A stretch of DNA of 10,734 bases. Origin: Stramenopiles sp. TOSAG23-6 (Eukaryota > Sar). The stretch is taken from positions 1-10,734 of the forward strand of contig LT636264.1 of NCBI GenBank assembly GCA_900128565.1, written 5' to 3'. The position numbers and the translations under genes were made by a program. How positions within the stretch are numbered: position 1 is the first letter of the stretch; each line of letters starts with the position of its first letter. The notes below the pieces were generated by a model that made no database searches, had not been told where the DNA came from, and was given only the letters and a program-made list of their open reading frames with translations. Positions 1 through 6,598 of this stretch are shown here, piece after piece.

Positions 1-28
1 CATTTATGGTTTCCTCCCTATAGTAATT

Positions 29-2389
29 ATGTCGGATAAAGGTGATTCTAGAGTCTGTAACATTGGGGATAAGGTGCTTGGTACATACGTCAACAAAAAA
101 TTTTATGACGCCACAATTACGGGAATAAATAAGGAAGATAATTCTTTTATACTCACCTGGGATGATGGAGATCCATCACATCGCGTTGTTCGTGCGTCTA
201 AAGTATTCAAAAATGGTATCGAATGTCATTTGCCTGGTACAAAAAAAGGAACTGAAAAAAAAAAAGGAACTGAAAAAATTATCGAATCAGCGGTTGTAGG
301 GACAGGGCCCAGTGCAATACCGCAGTCAGAAATTAGTCTTGGTGCTCTACGTGCTTCAGTTACAAAGTGTAGTCTCATTGGTATTTGTGGGATGAAAGCA
401 TTTAGGCTGCAGGATGATTGTATTTATGCTGGTTACAAGTGGTATGGCGAAAACGGTGGGGTATGTACGTTTTCATCACGAATTTCAAATTTATTTATGT
501 TTCCTACGAAATTTTGTACCTAACGATATTTTTTTGAATTTTTCTTTCACAATACATGCTGGCACAGGCGAAAGTTCAAAAATAGAAAACTTAAAAATAA
601 GCCTTTGTCTAAAACAAATCCAATATCAAATAAAACGTGCTCTTCTTTGGCTGGTCCAGATTGCTATGCTATCAATGGAGTACCAAGCCCAGGTGAAAAA
701 CATTATGAGATGCAAATGGACAATGAGATAGACAGCAGTTACGAAAGCGATTTGAAGACATTTCACTGGATAAAAGCCAAGTCAACTCAACCAGATGTAG
801 GTGATGTTTTCCTACAATTACTCAAACAGCTTCAAAAGAAATTGGATATAGGTGACACGCTCAGTGAGGGAATGGCTGATTTTCTAGATGAATCCTTGTT
901 AGACACTTCAGTCCAAGGTGCTTTTACGATGATTGGTCAGTTTAATTCTGCGACAAAATCATTTGAATTGAAACCTAAAATGTGGGTGAGTTACCCAAAT
1001 GATTCATCATATACTTATGTTGGAATTGTGGGTCAGCTAACCGATTCCCATATGGAAATAGATGCACGTTTTCAATCTGAAATTGTTTTTGTAGCAAATC
1101 TCGAAATCCTAATGTAACATACCTAACAAATTTCAAATTTATTTTATTTTTCACCATACTTGGTCACATTACCAAAAATGGAGTTCCACTTAAAGGCTGT
1201 GATACTTTTGAACTCGATAAGGTGGAAGAAAACAGAGAAAAAAGAGAAAATCATAAAGAAAAGGAAACAGATCTCCTTTCTGGTTTATGGAATGGATGTA
1301 CGTTTCCAAATTGATTTTTTTACCAATTTCGAATTTATTTGTTTTTCTTAAAAAAATTCTGTACTAACGTTTTTTTACTCAAAGAAATACTTTCCCACCA
1401 TCCATACTACACGTGTCAAGGCGTTGACTTGAATTTACTTTTATCAATTAGTGTTGAAAGCAATAATACGGATACAAATGATAAAAATGAAAATATTAGT
1501 TTTGTTCGCGCATTGTTTTCATTTGATGATGACGTACGTTTTCATCGTGAATGTATCACGAATTTCAATTTTTTTATCGTAAAAAAAAATTGCACCTAAC
1601 ATTTTTTTGGACCATGTTTGAATTTCTACATTTTTCACTATACAGAAATTAGAAGATGAATACGGTGAACATTATGGTGTTATAGCTGCTAATGATAATG
1701 AGAATGATAAAACCTTTGAGTGGGAAGACTTGAATGACGAGGATTTGAAGGATATTGACGAGGAGGAATTGGGTCAGTATATCAAAACAAAATTGGATTT
1801 AAGCGATGAAGAATGGGATCAATACGTCAAAGGAAAAAACTTGTTCTACAATTTTGATTTAGATGATCCTTATGAAGAGCTTGATGATGATGATGATGAC
1901 GGTTTCGATGAATTTCGTGATTATCTCATTAAAAAATGGGATTTAAAAGATGATGATGAATTGGATGAATATCTCACTAAAAAAATTGTAGGTACAGAAA
2001 CGAAAGAACAATTCAAGAAAAGCGTTCATCTTCATTATTTGATTAGTAGTGAGAAAAAAGACCGACATCCTGCAAATATAGATGATGAAGATATAGTACT
2101 CTTAGATGGTGAAGACATTCTTGATCTTGATACTGATATTCTTGATCTTGATAGTCTAATGGGTTCGATAGAAAACGAAAGCGACAAATACAATGTATTT
2201 TATGTTTATTTTGATTTAATTTTTTTAAATTTTGTTTTTTTGTACCTAACAAATTTCAAATTTTTGAAATATTTTTTCACAGTACGTGGTATCACAAATG
2301 AACGTATCAAAGAACTTGTTGCTAGTGCAATAGGAAATGACATTGAAGACTATGAAATCCTTGTGATCGACCTTGATAAGGAAAAGTAA
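29..2389 (+). CDS. Six-exon gene: Tudor/Agenet-like N-terminus, acidic C-terminus; function unknown
   Basis: Proposed exons are 29-464, 558-1063, 1162-1297, 1394-1533, 1646-2194 and 2288-2389. Joined, they give one open frame of 622 residues ending in TAA. Residues about 11-65 (VLGTYVNKKFYDATITGI, then WDDGD) resemble the small beta-barrel Tudor/Agenet fold common in algal and stramenopile proteins, which often binds methylated or histone peptides. Around residues 262-330 lies an antiparallel-strand-like stretch (GAFTMIGQF, MWVSYPNDSS, GIVGQLTDS, EIDGHI) that I cannot name. From about residue 405 to 590 it is extremely Asp/Glu-rich, with a DILDLDTDILDLDSL repeat. No catalytic motif is visible. 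ATG 29 is the first ATG, but the frame is open to base 1, so an upstream exon is possible. Every intron belongs to the shared intron family. The exon structure is inferred from frame continuity; the barrel fold is by resemblance only. Confidence 0.75.
465..557 (+). repeat. Introner-like intron A, GT...AT borders
   Basis: 93 nt. It begins GTACGTTTTC after GTAT and ends CAATACAT before GCTGG. Removing it joins GTA-TGC-TGG and keeps one frame across to the next exon. The nearest canonical acceptor (CACAG at 567) gives a frame that hits stop codons early. The dinucleotide AT is shared by both junctions, so 463-555 and 464-556 give the same product. The core TACGAAATTTTGTACCTAAC lies at 505-524, with CTAAC 33 nt from the 3' end. 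Confidence 0.85.
1064..1161 (+). repeat. Introner-like intron B, GC...TT borders
   Basis: 98 nt. It begins GCACGTTTTCAATC after GAT and ends CACCATACTT before GGT. Splicing joins ATA-GAT-GGT-CAC and opens the following frame (GHITKNGVPLKGCDTFELDK), which looks genuinely coding. One T is shared by the junctions (alternative 1063-1160). ACCTAAC is at 1121-1127, 34 nt from the 3' end. Neither end is canonical GT-AG. The upstream frame would otherwise stop at 1115-1117. Confidence 0.75.
1298..1393 (+). repeat. Introner-like intron C
   Basis: 96 nt, beginning GTACGTTTCC after AATGGAT. The core is divergent (TTCTGTACTAACG, 1357-1369). The 3' end is AAATACTTT before CCCAC, joining GGA-TCC-CAC. A shift by one T (1297-1392) gives the same product. 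A second in-frame solution ends at 1390 and adds one residue. The CAAAG at 1380-1384 offers an AG acceptor, but splicing there makes an immediate TAA. The exact 3' border is therefore less certain than in the other copies. Confidence 0.65.
1534..1645 (+). repeat. Introner-like intron D, canonical GT...AG borders
   Basis: 112 nt, beginning GTACGTTTTCATC after GAC and ending CACTATACAG before AAA-TTA-GAA. Phase is 0 on both sides. It has the family core (TTGCACCTAAC, 1590-1600) and a pyrimidine-rich tail. It is the only family member here with normal GT-AG ends and it is slightly longer, so it is either the ancestral form or one converted to ordinary splicing. Confidence 0.8.
2195..2287 (+). 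repeat. Introner-like intron E, GT...GT borders
   Basis: 93 nt, beginning GTATTTTATG after AAT and ending TTCACAGTACGT before GGT-ATC-ACA. It contains TTGTACCTAAC (2240-2250) and TTTTTGAAATATTTTTTCAC. Its length is a multiple of three with no stop, so retention would add 31 hydrophobic residues. A canonical acceptor (CACAG at 2282) exists but is out of phase with the nearby GT donors. One T is shared by the junctions. Confidence 0.7.
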
Positions 2390-2736
2390 ACATCGTACCA
2401 AAACATTTCAAAAAATATTATTAGGTACATAATCTTGTACCAAAAAAAAAAAGATGCTGGTAAATTGATTTATGTCCAAACATTTCTTTTCTATCAAAAT
2501 GATGGATGACCAATAAAATTAAATTGTATTTTTGGTGAGTGTTTGTGAATATGAAAGTATTTTTAAAATNTCAAAAATTAAAAAGATTTTAAACCATACT
2601 TTACTATACTATTCATACATTTCTTTCAATGATCAATTATATATAATATAAGCTCTCTTCATATTTTACCTATTTGCGCGTGATTTTTTTGTACCGAACG
2701 TTTTTTTTCAAAACTTTTAAAAATATTTTTTTACAT
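2390..2736. other. Convergent intergenic region with two degraded family elements
   Basis: 347 bp between two converging genes with no convincing coding potential. 2391-2452 is a degraded family copy on the minus strand: read in reverse complement it contains TATGTACCTAATAATATTTT followed by TTGAAATGTTTTGGTAC. 2682-2736 is a degraded plus-strand copy: TTTTGTACCGAACGTTTTTT, then AAATATTTTTTTACAT, ending exactly beside the stop codon of the minus-strand gene. AATAAA at 2512-2517 could serve polyadenylation of the + gene, but this is a guess in so AT-rich a region. Confidence 0.6.
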
Positions 2737-3477
2737 CTATTGGCCTTGAAGAAAATTAATTAATTCAGAGACGTTGTTACCTGGTGGTTTTCTACGAAAT
2801 GAACTGCCATTACTAAAGCGATTTGCTTTGTATATCTCCGTTTGTTTCTCAGTGGTAGATTCAGAGTTTGAGCATGACTCTTCACTAAAATCAGAATCGC
2901 CTAAATCGTCTAAGTTCTCTGTGAAGCTTCCATCGTCAGACGTTTTGTTTGAAGTTTCATTTTTGGATTTCAACTTTCCGATAAGTGTTTCACACAATAA
3001 ATGTGCGGCGTGTGGATTACTTTTCAATGGTGAATTAAAGTGATGAAATAGATTCATAAGATATAAACGAAGACTTCTAATGTTCGCATCGTTGGCATCA
3101 ACTCTTTCGAATTTAAAATTCGTTTCAATATATTGTAACGCTAATGACAATACATCGTTTAATTGCTCAACTGCATCAGTTTCACTGACGTTCTTGCTGG
3201 TGTTCTCGAATGAATCTGAATTTTCTACGACTGGGACAGTGGAATCTTTCGAATTATTTATTTTTACCTCTTCACATTTAACAAGCGAGTTTATTTTTTC
3301 AAAATTTTTCGCTTCTTCGTATCCAAGTTTTACAAGGTTCATACGCATTTGACACGTAAGATCATCATCCGTTCCTTGGATTTTTAATCTCTCTTCTAGA
3401 GACGATTCTAACAAAATGCGGCGATTTCTTAAGGAATCTGCAATTTGCTGATATTTTGTGATTGTTGAAAAGCACAT
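2737..3477 (-). CDS. Hypothetical protein, 246 aa, single exon
   Basis: The frame runs from ATG at 3477 to TAG at 2737, with an in-frame TAA nine codons upstream of the ATG. I do not recognise a family. The first 60 residues (QQIADSLRNRRILLESSLEE onward) look helical and charged. A middle part (LNDVLSLALQYIETNF; LRLYLMNLFHHF; AAHLLCETLIGKL) has amphipathic helix character. The C-terminal third is Ser/Asp/Glu-rich and probably disordered. There are no membrane segments or cysteine clusters. The gene lies in the same orientation as, and just downstream of, the truncated eIF3b. An in-frame join from the eIF3b donor at 3814 to the AG at 3487-3488 is formally possible, so it could be a 3' exon of a fused transcript; I think an independent gene is more likely. 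Confidence 0.6.
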   Translation of the reverse strand: MCFSTITKYQQIADSLRNRRILLESSLEERLKIQGTDDDLTCQMRMNLVKLGYEEAKNFEKINSLVKCEEVKINNSKDSTVPVVENSDSFENTSKNVSETDAVEQLNDVLSLALQYIETNFKFERVDANDANIRSLRLYLMNLFHHFNSPLKSNPHAAHLLCETLIGKLKSKNETSNKTSDDGSFTENLDDLGDSDFSEESCSNSESTTEKQTEIYKANRFSNGSSFRRKPPGNNVSELINFLQGQ

Positions 3478-3493
3478 AATATCACTGATCTTA

Positions 3494-3748
3494 GTTTGCA
3501 GTTAAAAATAAATTCGTTCGTCAAAGGATGGCTTGACATGACCAAATTCAGATAGCTCCAATAGAATGTTATTGATGTCATCATCGATCAGGATAGAAAT
3601 AAAAACAGATAAAGGTTTTGTGAAATTCTTACACAAATTGCATTGACAGTCTACGTTTGCAGTTAAAAAAAAATTCGTTCGTCAAAGGATGGCTTGACAT
3701 GACCAATTTCAGATAGCTCCAATAGAATGTTATTGATTTCGTCATCGA
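3494..3748 (-). repeat. 94-bp direct duplication, each copy ending a short open frame
   Basis: Copies at 3494-3587 and 3655-3748 match at 90 of 94 positions with no indel, separated by 67 bp. On the minus strand both read through the same frame, NNILLELSE(F/I)GHVKPSFD then ERI(Y/F)F, and end with TAA at the same place. Three of the four differences change a residue and none breaks the frame. Upstream of the 3494-3587 copy the frame continues as CKNFTKPLSVFISIL. Upstream of the other copy it continues back to an ATG at about 3791. The region could be two small duplicated coding segments, alternative last exons, or a relic of another gene. Confidence 0.7.
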
Positions 3749-3814
3749 CTTTCAATACAATTATATAGGAAGGGGAAAACACGAAATACATTTTTGTGAG
3801 AATGAAACACTTAC

Positions 3815-5391
3815 CTAATCAGATCTTTGCCCATACGTGCAACATATTTATCATCTTGTGACCATTTAAATGCTGGCCATTGGTCGCGTTCTGGGACATT
3901 CTCATACGCAAACGTGCGAAGTTTTGTACCGGTTTTGACATCCCACACAATAATGGATTATGAAAAAATATTTCAATAAAAAATTCGTTAGGTACAAAAT
4001 TTCGTACGAAAAAAAAACTTCGATTTTTTTGTAAAAAAAAAATAAAACAAACATAGCATCTTTCTTATTAGGACCAGTCTGTCCATTCCAAGTGACTAAA
4101 TACTGTTCACAAGGTGAAAAATCTATAAATTGAACTCCAGTGTGTGCCAAACTGTATTTATGAGTAAATATGCAAAAGTGATCATAGAATGAGTTTTTTG
4201 TTATTTCATATATTTTGTTGATTGCTTCAATGATGAGAATATGAAAAGAAATTTTTCTTGGATTCTTTTGCTACACAGTTCAAAAAGAAAAAGTATACAA
4301 AAATAATATAAAATCCAAAAAAATCCAAAAAAATCCAAAAATATAAGATATTGGTGAGACGCTCAGACATCCAAGGAAATAGTGGGGCATTAGCTTACAA
4401 TCTGGCAGATTGTCACTCTTCCCTTCACTGCGAACATGGGTCAGGTTTTGTCTATCACTGCGTTACCATTTATTATCTTTCTTATATGCCTGTCTTTTGT
4501 AATAGAATACAACAAAAAAATGAATCATCGAAACAAATGAATACGAAACATACCGTAAAATCTTTTTAAATTTTGCACCACCCCACAGAGCAACTCCTTG
4601 GTGGTGAAAAGTGGCAAAATATGTTCCATTTGGTGACCAAGCGACATGTATTTTGGAAAAATATTTCAAAAAAAAATCAAAAATTTGTTAGGTACAAAAT
4701 TTCGTACGAAAAATAAATTCGAAATTGAATAAAAAATAAAACGTACATACATTTCGCACCAGTTCTTCCCAAGAGCTTTCTCGCGTTCACCTCCATATGT
4801 CAGAGTTGGGGCACCAGCAGGTTCGCACCAGCTGATTTCAGTTTCGGCTGCATAGCGAATGACAAATTGATCACGAAAGAACTCATCTGTGAGCCAAGAG
4901 CGAAGGTCGACAGATTTACGGTCTTTATGCTTTTGCAGCGGAGCATAATCATCTTCAACTGGATCGGCAAAATTCTCGTCCATGTTAAGGAATTTTGTTA
5001 CCTCCGAAAAGTGGTTCACCTTGAAGATGTGCTTCTTATCGAGCTTCCAGCCATTTGTATTGGCAACAGCTTTTTTTGCCTGTGACTCAGAAGAAAATTC
5101 AACAAGGGCGAATCCAAACGTCTTTCTTTCTGCTTCAGGTAGAGATTTATCATAAGGAAGGTTAATCATTTCAATCTTGCCAAATTGAGAGTAGATTTTC
5201 GTCAAAACTGCTGTTAACTTTGGCAACTTTTTCATAGGGACTTTTGGGATGTTATCGACAACAATCATAGTTGACTGATTCTCATCAACTTCTTCGAGTT
5301 CACCCTCCTCATATTCACCATCGGAGAGATATGGAGACATATCCACCATTTCCTCTTCAAGAGCAGCAAATTCAGCACGGAGGTGTTCCAT
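3815..5391 (-). CDS. eIF3b: Translation initiation factor eIF3 subunit b, 5' part only
   Basis: eIF3b is a scaffold subunit of the eIF3 complex on the 40S ribosome. Exons are 4747-5391, 4554-4645, 4053-4151 and 3815-3952 (minus), giving about 324 residues. After an acidic N-terminus comes an RRM (about residues 41-123; RNP2-like IVVDNIP, RNP1-like [10 protein letters not shown]), then the start of the WD40-type propeller: [85 protein letters not shown]. These are family hallmarks, colinear with the animal and plant proteins. The start ATG at 5391 fits an acidic leader of normal length. The last exon ends AG at a textbook GTAAGT donor (3814), but no later propeller or C-terminal sequence follows in the window, although full eIF3b is usually about 700-800 residues. 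Two introns belong to the non-canonical family; one (4152-4553) is ordinary. Confidence 0.93.
3953..4052 (-). repeat. Introner-like intron in eIF3b, GT...AT borders
   Basis: 100 nt. On the minus strand it starts GTTTGTTTTATT after GATGCTAT and ends TTCATAATCCAT before TATTGTG. The join gives DAIIVWDV, exactly the strand expected in eIF3b, so protein homology fixes the border. AT is shared by both junctions. The 24-base core at 3987-4010 is identical to the one in the other eIF3b intron (4687-4710). CTAAC lies 34 nt from the 3' end. Confidence 0.9.
4152..4553 (-). other. Ordinary GT-AG intron of eIF3b, 402 nt
   Basis: On the minus strand it starts GTATGTTTCG after ...TTACG and ends AAATACAG before TTTGGCACACAC, joining [11 protein letters not shown]. 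It is four times longer than the family introns and lacks their core. It contains three AAAAAAATCC-type units at about 4312-4341 and a more complex stretch at 4350-4450 that includes a perfect 6-bp-arm hairpin, CAATCT-GGC-AGATTG (4398-4412). I could not identify an RNA gene in it. Confidence 0.8.
4646..4746 (-). repeat. Introner-like intron in eIF3b, GT...AT borders, no AG anywhere near
   Basis: 101 nt. On the minus strand it starts GTACGTTTTATT after GAAATGTAT and ends CCAAAATACAT before GTCGCTTGG. The join gives [16 protein letters not shown], matching the conserved eIF3b segment with no extra or missing residue. No AG dinucleotide occurs near the 3' end, so GT-AG splicing cannot give this protein. 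Four bases (ATGT) are shared by the two junctions. The 24-base core at 4687-4710 is identical to that at 3987-4010, and CTAAC is 41 nt from the 3' end. Confidence 0.92.
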
Positions 5392-5889
5392 ACTGACAGT
5401 ATTTGTGCGCTCTGTTTTGCTGTAAAAGAGAGATCACACAACCTTTATCCGGCCACGGCGACAGACGCTGCACTCTGCACACGAGTTCACGAGTCCAAGT
5501 TTGACCAAACTGACTCGAGATAAAAACACGAAAAATCTGAAAAAATATTTCATTTTTGTACGTAAATTCTGTACTTAAATCAATTTATTAATTTAATTTC
5601 CTTGAATTTCAGAGTTGATTTTAAGTGAAAGCTTCCGCATTACGTACAGTATATTCCGGCAAGGCATCATAGCACTAGCTAGAGTAATGAGAGGCAATGG
5701 ACTAGTTTTGTTAAGTGTCAGCAGTACCTTAACTGATGTATCTCAAACGCAATAAAAAAGAAATAAAGTAAACTTTCAAATCAATTTTCTTGATGGAGTT
5801 ATTTACCTGTTCATAATATCCAGAGGACGAATATATTTACACAAAAGCATCATAAAAAAGAGTGAAAGTTAAAAAATATATATAACTTT
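5392..5889 (-). promoter_or_regulatory. eIF3b upstream region with possible 5'UTR intron
   Basis: 498 bp without a gene, lying upstream of eIF3b and downstream of the next minus-strand gene. The part just before the eIF3b ATG (about 5440-5525) is less AT-rich and has an inverted repeat AGTTTG-AC-CAAACT followed by CTCGAG. A family-like element reads on the minus strand from GTACGT at 5647 to TTTTTTCAG ending at 5537 (111 nt), with GTACAGAATTTACGTAC inside. This could be a 5'UTR intron with normal GT-AG ends. The rest, 5650-5889, holds nothing I can name. Confidence 0.4.
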
Positions 5890-6252
5890 TTATTCTTCGG
5901 GAGATGTATGCATCAAAAGGAGATCGCCAGTCTTGGTGTTGAATTGGAGCCAATTGGAAAACATGCCAATAAATATCCAATTTCGAGCTTCCGTACCGTT
6001 TAGTTCAGCGGTAGGTTGTACTAACAGTGCAACAATTAAATTAGAAACTTTGTATCCACCTTGATCAAGAGCCAATTGGAAAGCAGCCGCTGCAACCTTT
6101 CCTGCTGCCCAACCCACAACACCTCCACCGGCTCCATCTCTTGCTGCCCTACTGGCGTTTCGTCTTAATGAAGCTTTAGTGGGTCTCGTCAAAGCTGCAA
6201 TTCCCGCAAGAGCGAGCGAGAATAATATAAATTGAGAACTAGACGAAGGCAT
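5890..6252 (-). CDS. Small membrane or secreted protein, 120 aa, unknown function
   Basis: Single-exon frame from ATG at 6252 to TAA at 5890. Residues 8-22 (FILFSLALAGIAALT) form a hydrophobic segment after a short Ser-rich N-terminus, followed by a basic stretch with LRRNASRAAR. This suits a signal peptide, a signal anchor or an organelle-targeting leader. A Gly/Ala-rich segment (GAGGGVVGWAAGKVAAAAFQ) follows and may be a second membrane-associated helix. The C-terminal half (KVSNLIVALLVQP, NWIFIGMFSNWLQF) is hydrophobic with Trp and Phe. I know no matching family. Base composition is clearly richer in GC than the neighbours, and no family intron interrupts it, which suits a compact, well-expressed gene. 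It is likely real, because composition and frame are coherent over the full length. Confidence 0.65.
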   Translation of the reverse strand: MPSSSSQFILFSLALAGIAALTRPTKASLRRNASRAARDGAGGGVVGWAAGKVAAAAFQLALDQGGYKVSNLIVALLVQPTAELNGTEARNWIFIGMFSNWLQFNTKTGDLLLMHTSPEE

Positions 6253-6598
6253 TTTTATGGTGTGCTCAATATAATTTTGTGAATTCTACAGAAGAACGCC
6301 AAACTGTTTTGTTGAATGAACTGCTGAAAAATATCTACTTTGTTGTACCTACCTTTTCCACGTTTTCCTAAGACAAAGTGATAATATCTTTGACCGAGTC
6401 GCGACCGAGTCCGCAAAAAGTCCAGAAAATTAATATCGGAACAAACATGTTCATGTCCAGAAAAAGAAAATTTTTCAAAAAAAATATTCAAAGGTTTCAA
6501 AGAAAAGAAAGACTTCGTTCGTAAAAGCACAATACCACCACAACGTGATTTACACACAACAAGACTCTCTTGACTTTATTGAACGTGTGTGTCGCATT
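6253..6598. promoter_or_regulatory. Divergent upstream region between two genes
   Basis: 346 bp between divergent genes. It carries a tandem motif GACCGAGTC-GC-GACCGAGTC at about 6393-6412, a local GC-rich island in AT-rich DNA. On the minus strand this reads GGACTCGGTC, and GGACTCG also occurs upstream of eIF3b (near 5490-5497). The plus-strand frame of the downstream membrane protein is open back to 6434 without an ATG, so part of this stretch is probably coding or intronic for that gene. Confidence 0.4.

Noticed and set aside
561-568. Canonical acceptor CACAG at 563-567 for the first intron
   Set aside because: With any nearby GT donor it leads to frames that stop early (TAG, or a frame ending at 731), while GT...AT splicing gives a continuous frame to the next intron.
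1113-1161. A short 48-nt intron starting at GTAACATACC
   Set aside because: Alignment with the other copies shows that the element begins at ATGCACGTTTTC (1062), giving the usual length of 98 nt and an exact in-frame join.
2195-2287. Reading straight through intron E as coding sequence
   Set aside because: The 93-nt segment is open, but it carries the complete family core and tail and adds a run of Phe/Leu/Tyr unlike the acidic surroundings.
29-2389. Euglenid or tunicate origin because of non-canonical introns
   Set aside because: eIF3b and the Tudor/Agenet-like proteins look more stramenopile-like to me, and the border motifs do not match what I know of those groups. This is not decisive without a tree.
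3478-3814. Fusion of eIF3b to the 2737-3477 protein by an in-frame GT-AG intron
   Set aside because: Phase fits by one acceptor, but that is expected by chance one time in three. The downstream protein has no eIF3b resemblance and has its own ATG after a stop.
4152-4553. snoRNA or other RNA gene in the long eIF3b intron
   Set aside because: A complex stretch and a small hairpin exist, but no convincing C/D or H/ACA box set was found on the transcribed strand.
6341-6372. GTACCTACC as another family element upstream of the membrane protein
   Set aside because: Only a few bases of the core match, and no tail or end motif follows at the right distance.
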